The notes under the pieces are model-generated. The model ran no database searches. It was not told where the DNA came from and worked only from the letters and a program-made list of their open reading frames with translations. A stretch of 64,000 nt of DNA from Brochothrix thermosphacta DSM 20171 = FSL F6-1036 (GTDB lineage: Bacteria > Bacillota > Bacilli > Lactobacillales > Listeriaceae). The stretch is from positions 868,001-932,000 of the forward strand of contig NZ_CP145608.1 of assembly GCF_036884295.1 (NCBI RefSeq), read 5' to 3'. The translations under genes were made by a program, and so were the position numbers. The number at the start of each line of letters is the position of its first letter. Positions within the stretch are counted from its first letter, which is position 1. Shown piece by piece: positions 27,089 through 35,715 of the stretch.

Positions 27089-30000
27089 ATGAAAACGGTG
27101 ATTAATAAATTTAGTGTATTTGTCCTCATTGCTATGTTAGTAGTAAGCTTTTTCCCATCTTATGTAGCAAGCGCTGATTCAACAGTGTTAAAAGATGGTG
27201 GCGAATATAAAGTTAATGTTAATTTCTTTAAAGATAAAACTGGCTCGACAACAAAAGAAAAGTCGGTAGCAGATGATTATATTAATAATGAAGCAACAAT
27301 TAAGGTTGAGAATAATCAACCCTATTTATATTTAAACGTAAAAAATAGTTCTTGGTGGAAAGCAATGGCAGTTAGTGAAACGGGTAACCGTCCAGAAACG
27401 CCAAATCCAAAAGAGGATTACGCTGGAAAATATAACGATGTTCAAATCGTTTCAAAAGATGATAGCACTCAAACGCAAGTAATCAAAATTAAAGTAGAAG
27501 ATTTGAATAAAATCGTTTATTCGTATATGCATATCGTTGTGGATACAATTCCTGGATTTACTTACGACAACTGGTATCAAATTGATCTTGTCATTGATCC
27601 AGCATCGGTACAAGTTATTTCTGAACCAGAAGAAAAACCAGCAGCATTAGCAGATGGCACGTACAAAGTCCCATTCGCTGCAAAACATGCAACACAAGAC
27701 AAAGCAAGCAGCATGCAAAAATATTTTGATAATCCCGTTTACATCCAAGTAAAAGATGGCAAACGTACGGCAGCAATGACAATTAATGACACAGATACGG
27801 TGAAAGAGTTCCAAACAACCGTGGATGGCGCATTTAAAGAAACAACAACGTTGTCAACTAAAGATAAAACACGTACGGTTCAATTTAATGTACCGGATGA
27901 AAACGCAGATTTATTGGCACACGTGAACTATGAAGCGCCATTTAATGGTGGTGTTCATAAAGGCAGCGCAGATTTCCGTCTAGCATTTGATACAACACAA
28001 GCAACAAAAGTAGCAGATTCAGAGTTCCCAGTGGCAACGCCCACAGAACCTGAAAAACCAGCAGCATTAGCAGATGGTACGTATAAAATCCCATTCGCTG
28101 CAAAACATGCCACTGAAGACAAAGCAAGCAGCATGCAAAAATATTTTGATAATCCCGTTTACATCCAAGTAAAAGATGGCAAACGTACGGCAGCGATGAT
28201 AATTAATGACACAGATACGGTGAAAGAATTCCAAACAACCGTGGATGGCGCATTTAAAGAAACAACAACGTTGTCAACTAAAGATAAAACACGTACAGTT
28301 CAATTTAATGTACCGGATGAGAATGCAGATTTATTGGCACACGTGAACTATGAAGCGCCATTTAATGGTGGTATTCATAAAGGTAGTGCAGATTTCCGCT
28401 TAGCATTTGATACAACACAAGCAACAAAAGTAGCAGATTCAGAGTTCCCAGTGGCAACGCCCACAGAACCTGAAAAACCAGCAGCATTAGCAGATGGTAC
28501 GTATAAAATCCCATTCGCTGCAAAACATGCCACTGAAGACAAAGCAAGCAGCATGCAAAAATATTTTGATAATCCCGTTTACATCCAAGTAAAAGATGGC
28601 AAACGTACGGCAGCGATGACAATAAATGACACAGATACGGTGAAAGAATTCCAAACAACCGTGGATGGCGTATTTAAAGAAACAACAACGTTGTCAACTA
28701 AAGATAAAACACGTACGGTTCAATTTAATGTACCGGATGAAAACGCTGATTTATTGGCACACGTGAACTATGAAGCGCCATTTAATGGTGGTGTTCATAA
28801 AGGTAGTGCAGATTTCCGCTTAGCATTTGATACAACACAAGCAACAAAAGTAGCAGATTCAGAGTTCCCAGTGGTAACGCCCACAGAACCTGAAAAACCA
28901 GCAGCATTAGCAGATGGTACGTATAAAATCCCATTCGCTGCAAAACATGCCACTGAAGACAAAGCAAGCAGCATGCAAAAATATTTTGATAATCCCGTTT
29001 ACATCCAAGTAAAAGATGGCAAACGTACGGCAGCGATGACAATAAATGACACAGATACGGTGAAAGAATTCCAAACAACCGTGGATGGCGTATTTAAAGA
29101 AACAACAACGTTGTCAACTAAAGATAAAACACGTACGGTTCAATTTAATGTACCGGATGAAAACGCTGATTTATTGGCACACGTGAACTATGAAGCGCCA
29201 TTTAATGGTGGTGTTCATAAAGGTAGTGCAGATTTCCGTCTAGCATTTGATACAACACAAGCAACAAAAGTAGCAGATTCAGAGTTCCCAGTGGCAACGC
29301 CCACAGAACCTGAAAAACCAGCAGCATTAGTAGATGGTACGTATAAAATCCCATTCGTTGCAAAACATGCCACTGAAGACAAAGCAAGCAGCATGCAAGG
29401 TTACTTTACAAATCCAGCTTATATCAAAGTTGAAAATGGTAAACGCACGGTTGCTATGACTATTACAGATTCTAAGACAGTCACAAGCTTCCAAACAATG
29501 GTTGCCGGTGCACTTAAAGATGTTAAAGTATTATCAACAGATAGCAAAAATAATACGCGCACGGTTTCATTTGAAATCGATGATGAAAAAGCAGATCTTT
29601 TTTCACATGTGACATATGCCGTAGATATGGGCAATGCACGCGCAATATATGAAGGTAAAGCAGATTTTCGTTTAGCGTTTGATCCAAAAAATGCGATGAT
29701 TGTTTCACCACTTGAGTTTCCTCAAGCTGAGACACCAACAGAGCCAGAAAAACCATCAACGATTGATCCTTTGAAATTAAAAGATGGCTCAACTTATACA
29801 ATTGATTTTGAAGTCACAAAAGAAAACAGTAAAGAAGTTTCAATGATGGATGAATATATGGTGAAACCAGCTGTAATCAAAGTTGAGAAAAAACAGCCAT
29901 TTGCCTATGTTACACTAAAAAACAGTCATTGGATTCAAACGTTTGAAACAGAACAGAATGGAAAATATATTGCTGCTGAAGTAGTTGAAAACAATAAAAC

Positions 30001-31612
30001 AAAGGATACACGTGTTGTAAAATACCCTATAAAAGATGCAACTGTGTCGACAAAAGTACGCACACACGTTAAAATTACCGACGTTCCTGGATTGAAGTAT
30101 GATGAAACGTATGGCGTTAATGTAAAATTAGATGCCAAATCAATCAAAGAAACAACTCCAACAGAACCTGGTAAACCAACAGAACCTGGCAAACCAACAG
30201 AACCTGGTAAACCAACAGAACCTGGTAAACCAACAGAACCTGGTAAACCAACAGAACCTGGCAAACCAACAGAACCTGGCAAACCAACAGAACCTGGCAA
30301 ACCAACAGAACCTGGTAAACCAACAGAACCTGGTAAACCAACAGAACCAAGTAAACCAACAAAACCTAGCAAGCCAGCACCTGTTGATCCATTAAAGTTA
30401 AAAAACAATCATCAGTATACGGTGAACTTTAAAGTTTTGAAAGAAAAATCAACAGAATTATCAATGATGGATGGTTATACACAAAAACCAGCCGTTATCA
30501 AAGTTGAAAAAAATCAAGCCTATGCTTACGTTACATTAAAAAATAGTCACTGGATCAAAACATTTGAAACGAAACAAAATGGTAAATTTGTTGCAGCACA
30601 AGTTGTAAGCAAAGATGCTAAAAAAGACACACGTGTCGTGAAATATCCTGTGAAAAATGCTGCTGACTCAACAGAAGCGCGCACTCACGTTAAAATTACA
30701 GATGTACCAGGATTAAAATATGACAATGTTTATAAAATAACGGTTAAGTTGGATGGTAAATCAATTAAAGATGTCACAACAACCAAACCAGTGTTGCCAG
30801 TGAAACCTCAACCACCAGTAAAACCAACAACGCCAGTAAAACCAAGTAAGCCTGTAACGCCAGTAAAACCAAGTAAGCCTGTAACGCCAGTAAAACCATC
30901 TCAACCAGTAAAAACAGCAGTGGTTAACCCTAACAAATTACAAGAGGGTAAAAGTTACTCAACAAATTTCACTATCCTAAAAGAAAATTCAAACGCTGTT
31001 TCAATGATGGATAGCTACACGCAAAAACCAGCTATTATCAAAGTTGAACAAGGGCAAGCTTATCTTTACTTGACACTGACTAATAGCCATTGGATAAAAA
31101 CGTTTGAAACAAAACAAAATGGTAAATTTATTGCGGCTCAAGTAGTATCAAAAGATACGAAAAAAGATACGCGTGTCGTAAAATATAAGATTCCAAATGG
31201 AGCAGCAGCAACAGAAGCACGTACACATGTCAAAATTGATGATGTTCCAGGTTTAGATTATGACAATTACTACAATGTTACTGTGAAACTTGATCCAAAA
31301 ACATTAACAGATACTACCGGGAAAAAAGTTGTTCAATTGGCAGTTGTAACTAATGCGAACAATACATCAGGTACTGGACCAAATGGGACAGCGAACACTG
31401 TGTCAACTTTGGCACAACCAAATAATAATGCAGGTGCAGCTTTGCTAAAACCAACTTTTGCAAAAGCAGAACAAGCACCCATTAAACAAACGGCAGCAAC
31501 TAAACAACAAAATGTGAAGACTGGCGATAAAGCAAGTATGTTCATTTACGGATTATTTGTTATACTAGCTAGTGGGTACTTTATCAGAAGATTCCAAGTG
31601 AGAAATCGATAA
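27089..31612 (+). CDS. Giant nine-NEAT cell-wall heme/hemoprotein receptor
   Basis: About 1,507 aa. In order: signal peptide (to about residue 30); NEAT1 (33-175) with YDNWY; five tandem 140-residue NEAT units starting near 182, 322, 462, 602 and 742, the first four almost identical, none with YxxxY (VHKGSADF at that place; YEGKADF in the fifth); NEAT7 (about 890-1020, YDETY); a PTEPGK repeat linker (1024-1095); NEAT8 (about 1098-1228, YDNVY); a PVKPSKP linker; NEAT9 (about 1280-1408, YDNYY); and a sorting signal NVKTG at 1475 with hydrophobic segment and basic tail. The role is capture of heme and probably hemoproteins at the surface. ATG 27089 is preferred over TTG 27086 for spacing to AGGGGGA. 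Confidence 0.9.
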   Translation: MKTVINKFSVFVLIAMLVVSFFPSYVASADSTVLKDGGEYKVNVNFFKDKTGSTTKEKSVADDYINNEATIKVENNQPYLYLNVKNSSWWKAMAVSETGNRPETPNPKEDYAGKYNDVQIVSKDDSTQTQVIKIKVEDLNKIVYSYMHIVVDTIPGFTYDNWYQIDLVIDPASVQVISEPEEKPAALADGTYKVPFAAKHATQDKASSMQKYFDNPVYIQVKDGKRTAAMTINDTDTVKEFQTTVDGAFKETTTLSTKDKTRTVQFNVPDENADLLAHVNYEAPFNGGVHKGSADFRLAFDTTQATKVADSEFPVATPTEPEKPAALADGTYKIPFAAKHATEDKASSMQKYFDNPVYIQVKDGKRTAAMIINDTDTVKEFQTTVDGAFKETTTLSTKDKTRTVQFNVPDENADLLAHVNYEAPFNGGIHKGSADFRLAFDTTQATKVADSEFPVATPTEPEKPAALADGTYKIPFAAKHATEDKASSMQKYFDNPVYIQVKDGKRTAAMTINDTDTVKEFQTTVDGVFKETTTLSTKDKTRTVQFNVPDENADLLAHVNYEAPFNGGVHKGSADFRLAFDTTQATKVADSEFPVVTPTEPEKPAALADGTYKIPFAAKHATEDKASSMQKYFDNPVYIQVKDGKRTAAMTINDTDTVKEFQTTVDGVFKETTTLSTKDKTRTVQFNVPDENADLLAHVNYEAPFNGGVHKGSADFRLAFDTTQATKVADSEFPVATPTEPEKPAALVDGTYKIPFVAKHATEDKASSMQGYFTNPAYIKVENGKRTVAMTITDSKTVTSFQTMVAGALKDVKVLSTDSKNNTRTVSFEIDDEKADLFSHVTYAVDMGNARAIYEGKADFRLAFDPKNAMIVSPLEFPQAETPTEPEKPSTIDPLKLKDGSTYTIDFEVTKENSKEVSMMDEYMVKPAVIKVEKKQPFAYVTLKNSHWIQTFETEQNGKYIAAEVVENNKTKDTRVVKYPIKDATVSTKVRTHVKITDVPGLKYDETYGVNVKLDAKSIKETTPTEPGKPTEPGKPTEPGKPTEPGKPTEPGKPTEPGKPTEPGKPTEPGKPTEPGKPTEPGKPTEPSKPTKPSKPAPVDPLKLKNNHQYTVNFKVLKEKSTELSMMDGYTQKPAVIKVEKNQAYAYVTLKNSHWIKTFETKQNGKFVAAQVVSKDAKKDTRVVKYPVKNAADSTEARTHVKITDVPGLKYDNVYKITVKLDGKSIKDVTTTKPVLPVKPQPPVKPTTPVKPSKPVTPVKPSKPVTPVKPSQPVKTAVVNPNKLQEGKSYSTNFTILKENSNAVSMMDSYTQKPAIIKVEQGQAYLYLTLTNSHWIKTFETKQNGKFIAAQVVSKDTKKDTRVVKYKIPNGAAATEARTHVKIDDVPGLDYDNYYNVTVKLDPKTLTDTTGKKVVQLAVVTNANNTSGTGPNGTANTVSTLAQPNNNAGAALLKPTFAKAEQAPIKQTAATKQQNVKTGDKASMFIYGLFVILASGYFIRRFQVRNR
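27632..29731 (+). repeat. Tandem 420-bp NEAT-domain repeats (4 near-identical + 1 divergent)
   Basis: Unit starts at 27632, 28052, 28472, 28892 and 29312 with exact 420-bp periodicity, each beginning GAAAAACCAGCAGCATTAG. Units 1-4 differ by a handful of substitutions; unit 5 keeps its first 85 bp or so and then diverges. This indicates recent unequal-crossover expansion. Confidence 0.95.
30158..30373 (+). repeat. 18-bp PTEPGK minisatellite linker
   Basis: Twelve 18-bp units: ten encode PTEPGK (differing only in synonymous positions), then PTEPSK and PTKPSK. It forms an extended Pro/Glu/Lys spacer between NEAT7 and NEAT8, likely variable in copy number. Confidence 0.95.
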
Positions 31613-31652
31613 ACACTGCTAATACTGTTTAGTTAATTACAAAAACTTTTTA

Positions 31653-31690
31653 AGACAGGCCTTAGCATTAATGCTAAGGTCTTTATTTTA
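31653..31690 (+). terminator. Weak terminator/attenuator between the giant NEAT gene and isdE
   Basis: A perfect 20-bp palindrome CCTTAGCATTAATGCTAAGG (31660-31679) is followed by TCTTTATTTTA. It may only partly stop transcription, reducing transporter expression relative to the surface proteins. Confidence 0.55.
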
Positions 31691-31709
31691 TGAGAGAGGT
31701 GACTTCATA

Positions 31710-32591
31710 GTGAAATTTAAAAAAATAATTGTACTAAGCGCCGCCTTACTTTTATTAGCGGGTTGCGGTAGTCCAAAATCAGCAGCAGATGAAACAAGCA
31801 CAAAAAAAATGGAACAAGAAAAACGTGTTGTCACAACTACAGTTGCGACAACTGAAATAATGGCAAAATTAAATGTTGATTTAGTGGGCATCCCGACGTC
31901 TTCTAAAAAATTACCAGAGCGTTATGCAAAGGTACAAAAAACAGGCTCTCCAATGAGCCCAGATTTGGAGATTATTCGTTCATTAAAGCCAGATGTTGTG
32001 TTAGCTACTAAAACGTTAGAGGCTGATCTGAAAGATGGTTTTGAACAAGCCCAATTAAAAGCAGAATTTCTTGATTTTCGCAGTATATCTTCAATGGAGG
32101 ATGAAATAACAAAGTTAGGGAAAACATTAGAGCGTGAAAAGGAAGCAAAAGTATTGAATGAAACATTATCACAACACGTATCTAATATAAAAGCAGAAGT
32201 TGCTGGAAAAAAACAGCCAACAGTGCTCATCTTAATGGGAATTCCAGGCAGTTATTTAGTTGTCACTGAGCATGCCTATATTGGCGACTTGGTGAAAATT
32301 GCGGGGGGAAAGAACATTATTCAAGACCAACCCCAAGAATATTTAGCATCTAACACTGAATTTTTACAAAAAAGTAACCCTGATATTATTTTGAGAGCAT
32401 CACATGGAATGCCGAAAGAGGTCGTTGAGATGTTTGATAAAGAATTTAAAGATAATGATATTTGGAAGCACTTTAACGCTGTCAAAAAGGGTCGAGTTTA
32501 TGATTTAGATGAAAATTTATTCGGTATGACAGCTTCTTTGAATGCACCAGATGCATTAGACAAAACAGTAGAGTACCTCTATGAAAAATAG
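31710..32591 (+). CDS. isdE: IsdE-like heme-binding lipoprotein
   Basis: Substrate-binding lipoprotein of a heme ABC importer. Lipobox LLAGC (Cys19) follows a short basic signal sequence. The class III (cobalamin/siderophore-type) binding fold contains GSPMSPDLEII, whose Met corresponds to the IsdE heme-axial Met, and LRASHGMPKE near residue 230, whose His corresponds to the second axial ligand. I start at GTG 31710 behind GAGAGGTGA, since the frame's earlier start adds 13 residues that break the signal peptide. About 293 aa. Its last eleven bases overlap isdF. Confidence 0.92.
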   Translation: MKFKKIIVLSAALLLLAGCGSPKSAADETSTKKMEQEKRVVTTTVATTEIMAKLNVDLVGIPTSSKKLPERYAKVQKTGSPMSPDLEIIRSLKPDVVLATKTLEADLKDGFEQAQLKAEFLDFRSISSMEDEITKLGKTLEREKEAKVLNETLSQHVSNIKAEVAGKKQPTVLILMGIPGSYLVVTEHAYIGDLVKIAGGKNIIQDQPQEYLASNTEFLQKSNPDIILRASHGMPKEVVEMFDKEFKDNDIWKHFNAVKKGRVYDLDENLFGMTASLNAPDALDKTVEYLYEK

Positions 32592-33561
32592 AGTGATTTG
32601 GCTGTATGTTATTGTAACTACCGTTTTGATTCTTGCGATACTGTGGTCATTACTATCCGGCAGTATTTCTATCACTTTTTGGGAAATAGCAACACAATTG
32701 TTCAGTTCGGGAAATGAAAATGTTGCGATTATTCGTGATTTACGCTTACCACGTATTATATTAGCGTTATTTGCAGGAGCGGCACTCTCTGTTTCAGGGT
32801 TATTATTACAAGCTGTTTTAAAAAATCCGCTTGCAGATGCAGGTGTTATTGGTATTTCAGCGGGAGCGCAGTTGTTTGTGTTGAGTTTACTCACTTTTTC
32901 ACCTCAAATGTACAATTGGTCACCGGTTGCCGCTTTTATAGGAGGGAGTATCGCTTGCGTGTTAGTCTTCCTATTTAGTATTCGTTCAGGGCTTAACCCA
33001 CTCTATTTGATTATCATTGGAGTGGCCGTTAACGCTGTTTTCACTGGATTAGGTGATCTAGTATCTGGAATTGGTGCACAAGTCAGTAGTCAGGCATCTG
33101 GGAGTGCTATTGGCTTTGGTATGAAGAAATGGTCAGATGTATCAATGTTAGTGGGTTACGGTGGTTTAGGATTGCTGTTATCATTTTTCCTTGCAAAGCG
33201 CTGTAACTTATTGGCTTTAACAGATGATGTTTTGGTTGGATTAGGAGCACCGATAGCCCGTATCAGAATTATGATTGCTGCTGTTGCCGTTTTGTTGGCA
33301 GCCATTGCAACTGCAGTGGTAGGCGTCATTGCTTTTGTAGGATTATTAGTACCACACATGGCGAGATCCTTATTAAAAACAGCAGATCATCGTATATTAC
33401 TGCCTTTTTCAATGCTGTTAGGTGGTTTGTTATTAATTATTGCAGATACGTTGGGACGGATTATGTTTGAGCAAGTTGAAATTCCAGCGGCAATTATCAT
33501 GTTGATCATTGGTGGACCATTCTTAATCCTATTGATGTGGCGTAATAAAGTAATTCGTTAA
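32581..33561 (+). CDS. isdF: IsdF-like heme ABC transporter permease (FecCD family)
   Basis: Membrane permease of the BtuC/FecCD type that passes heme from IsdE into the cytosol. About 8-10 hydrophobic helices are visible; family motifs include RDLRLPRIILALFAGAALS near residue 46, NPLADAGVIGISAGAQ near 83, and FVGLLVPHMARSLLKTADHR near 247, the region that contacts the ATPase. The 326 aa are complete. The start overlaps isdE. No ATPase gene adjoins it, so energy must come from an ATPase encoded elsewhere. Confidence 0.92.
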   Translation: MKNRVIWLYVIVTTVLILAILWSLLSGSISITFWEIATQLFSSGNENVAIIRDLRLPRIILALFAGAALSVSGLLLQAVLKNPLADAGVIGISAGAQLFVLSLLTFSPQMYNWSPVAAFIGGSIACVLVFLFSIRSGLNPLYLIIIGVAVNAVFTGLGDLVSGIGAQVSSQASGSAIGFGMKKWSDVSMLVGYGGLGLLLSFFLAKRCNLLALTDDVLVGLGAPIARIRIMIAAVAVLLAAIATAVVGVIAFVGLLVPHMARSLLKTADHRILLPFSMLLGGLLLIIADTLGRIMFEQVEIPAAIIMLIIGGPFLILLMWRNKVIR

Positions 33562-33574
33562 GAGGGGGAAGCAG

Positions 33575-34303
33575 ATGAAACGAAAGATACTCAATCTTAT
33601 TATGCTTGCTGTGCTTGTTTTTTCGAGTTACCAAATAATAAAAACATATCGTGAAAATAAACATAATCAAACAGTTTTAACAGAAGTACAAACGTTATAT
33701 AAAGAAGAGATACAAACAACGCCTAAGGGGGAGGAACAAAAATTCCCTGCTTTTAAAAAGTTACAAACGATTAATCCGGATATTATTGGTTGGTTAACAA
33801 TTGCGGATTCAACAATTAACTATCCTGTTTTACAAACGGATAATAACGATTATTACTTGAAGCATAATTATCAAGGCGAGTCAGCTCGCGCAGGTAGCGT
33901 TTTTAAAGATTTTCGTAATACTAACCAAGATGAAAAGAATACGATTATTTATGGGCATAATATGAAAGATGGTTCAATGTTTGCTGATATTCAAAAATAC
34001 ATGGATAAAGATTTTTTTAAGTCACATCCCACATTTGAATATAATACAGAAACAGAAAACTATAAGGTTGAGGTATTTGCTGTCTATGAAACGACGACTG
34101 ATTTTTATTATATTGAGACTAATTTTAATGAAACAGCTTCTTTTGCGCGATATCTGAGTGAAGTTCAAAAAATGTCCGTTTATAAAACCGATGTGAAGGT
34201 TTCTGATGAAGACCATATCATTACTTTATCAACGTGTGATACTGGTTTTGATTATGAAAAAGGGCGGTATGTGGTGCAAGGTAAAATTGTTAAAAGTGAT
34301 TAA
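33575..34303 (+). CDS. srtB: Class B sortase
   Basis: Membrane-anchored transpeptidase that links wall proteins to peptidoglycan. An N-terminal signal-anchor (about residues 5-20) precedes the sortase barrel. The catalytic residues are His in IIYGHNMKDGS near 127, Cys in ITLSTCDTG near 221, and Arg in KGRYVVQG near 233; TLSTC is the class B form. At 242 aa it is full length. Its position as last gene of the heme operon, as in S. aureus and Listeria, implies the two NEAT proteins are its substrates. Confidence 0.94.
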   Translation: MKRKILNLIMLAVLVFSSYQIIKTYRENKHNQTVLTEVQTLYKEEIQTTPKGEEQKFPAFKKLQTINPDIIGWLTIADSTINYPVLQTDNNDYYLKHNYQGESARAGSVFKDFRNTNQDEKNTIIYGHNMKDGSMFADIQKYMDKDFFKSHPTFEYNTETENYKVEVFAVYETTTDFYYIETNFNETASFARYLSEVQKMSVYKTDVKVSDEDHIITLSTCDTGFDYEKGRYVVQGKIVKSD

Positions 34304-34306
34304 AAT

Positions 34307-34342
34307 AAAAAGGTAGGGAACCAGAGGTTTCCTACCTTTTTT
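34307..34342. terminator. Bidirectional terminator between srtB and ampS
   Basis: AAAGGTAGG-AAACC-type stem around a four-base loop, with A- and T-runs outside both arms. It ends the heme operon on + and ampS on -. Confidence 0.88.
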
Positions 34343-34346
34343 ATGC

Positions 34347-35462
34347 TTATTTTAAGTTGTCAGGATTTAATGCCTCAAGTTCTGGCAAAACAAACAATCC
34401 GTTATCACGAATAAGAACATCATCGAAGAAAATTTGGCCACCACCATAATCAGCACGTTGGATATTTACCATATCCCAATGAATGCCTGATGTATTGCCA
34501 TTGTATGCTTCATCGTAGCATTGTCCCGGAGTAAAGTGGAAGCTGCCACGAATTTTTTCATCAAATAAGATATCTTGCATAGGTTCTGCGATGTAAGGAT
34601 TAACACCAATAGCAAACTCACCGATATAACGTGCGCCTTCATCAGTATCGAGTATCGCATTCAATTTTTCAGGTTCATTTGAACATGTCGCATCTACAAT
34701 CTTTCCATCTTTGAACGTTAATTTAATGTTTTCAAAAGTTGTACCATTATAGGGTGACGGTGTGTTGTGAGTAAGAACACCATTAACTGAGTCTTTAACA
34801 GGAGCAGTATATACTTCGCCATCAGGAATGTTGTTTTGTCCAGAACATCGAATAGCTGGAATATCTTTGATAGAGAAGCTCAAATCAGTGCCAGGTCCAA
34901 CTAAGCGAACGCGATCAGTTCGTTCCATTAAACTTTGTAAAGGTTTCATTGCTTCATCCATTTTACTATAGTCTAAATTACAAACATCGAAGTAAAAATC
35001 TTCAAATCCTTCTAAACTACGCCCCGCTAACTGAGCCATTGCTTGATTCGGATAACGTAAAACAACCCATTTTGTTTGTTTTACACGCACGTTAGAGTGC
35101 ATGTATTGCACTGTTTGGCTGTAAATGCCATTTTTATCAGCAGGCACATCCGCTTTAGCGTTGATATTGTCAAAGGCACGTAATCCAATATAGGCATCCA
35201 TTTCTTTCATTACTGCCGTTTCAAAATCGGCTTGTAATTTAAATTGCGGTAAAGTTGCGCCAAGTAATAATTCACGCTCTATTTGGTTATCTTTTAAAGA
35301 AACAAAAGGTTGACCGCCAGCGGCATAAGCTTCTTTAACAAGTGCCTTTACGAATTCACGTTGAATACCAAAGTTTTCAATCAGAACCTTTTCACCAGGT
35401 TTCAAATCGATTGAATAGTTAATTAAATTGTGAGCAAGTGTATCTAGACGTTGGTCTCTCAT
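34347..35462 (-). CDS. ampS: M29-family aminopeptidase
   Basis: Cytoplasmic metallo-aminopeptidase of family M29 (AmpS/PepS). The 371-aa sequence shows the family's N-terminal GEKVLIENFG and mid-region GPGTDLSFSI, the metal-ligand region PDGEVYTAPVKDSVNG near residue 220, GEFAIGVNPYI, the HFTPGQCYDEAYNG/IHWDM region near 320, and a C-terminal FFDDVLIRDNGLF. Full length. AAGGGGG precedes the ATG. Same-order genes ampS-ytxG-ytxH-aroA-ccpA occur in Listeria as I remember it. Confidence 0.92.
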   Translation of the reverse strand: MRDQRLDTLAHNLINYSIDLKPGEKVLIENFGIQREFVKALVKEAYAAGGQPFVSLKDNQIERELLLGATLPQFKLQADFETAVMKEMDAYIGLRAFDNINAKADVPADKNGIYSQTVQYMHSNVRVKQTKWVVLRYPNQAMAQLAGRSLEGFEDFYFDVCNLDYSKMDEAMKPLQSLMERTDRVRLVGPGTDLSFSIKDIPAIRCSGQNNIPDGEVYTAPVKDSVNGVLTHNTPSPYNGTTFENIKLTFKDGKIVDATCSNEPEKLNAILDTDEGARYIGEFAIGVNPYIAEPMQDILFDEKIRGSFHFTPGQCYDEAYNGNTSGIHWDMVNIQRADYGGGQIFFDDVLIRDNGLFVLPELEALNPDNLK

Positions 35463-35715
35463 TATATATCCCCCTTAAATTGTAATCTCTTACATTTTAC
35501 CTTAAACGCTGTGATTACTCAACAAAAGGCTGTTAAATCGGACTTTATTAAAAAAATAAAGCCAAAAAATTCCAATAGAATTGAAAAAAAAGAAACGCTC
35601 TAAAAAAAAACAAGTAAATGATTATGAATTACGCCCGTTTATTGCTAGAATAAGAGAAAGGGAACGTTATTCCTTTCGAAAGTAGCAAAATAAGTAATAA
35701 GAGGAAGGTGTAGAA

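Noticed and set aside
28362-29387. Repeated 61-98 codon frames on the minus strand within the NEAT repeats
   Set aside because: They are antisense shadows of the tandem repeat, Leu/His/Tyr-rich, with no ribosome binding site.
29935-30408. 157-codon minus-strand frame rich in Gly-Ser-Val-Gly-Leu-Pro
   Set aside because: Antisense shadow of the PTEPGK repeat; the apparent collagen-like pattern simply mirrors the minisatellite.
35637-35665. Sigma-B-type promoter before ytxG (GTTT...GGGAAC)
   Set aside because: The spacing between GTTT and GGG is longer than the accepted range and the -10 is imperfect. Family knowledge makes stress control plausible, but the sequence does not support it.
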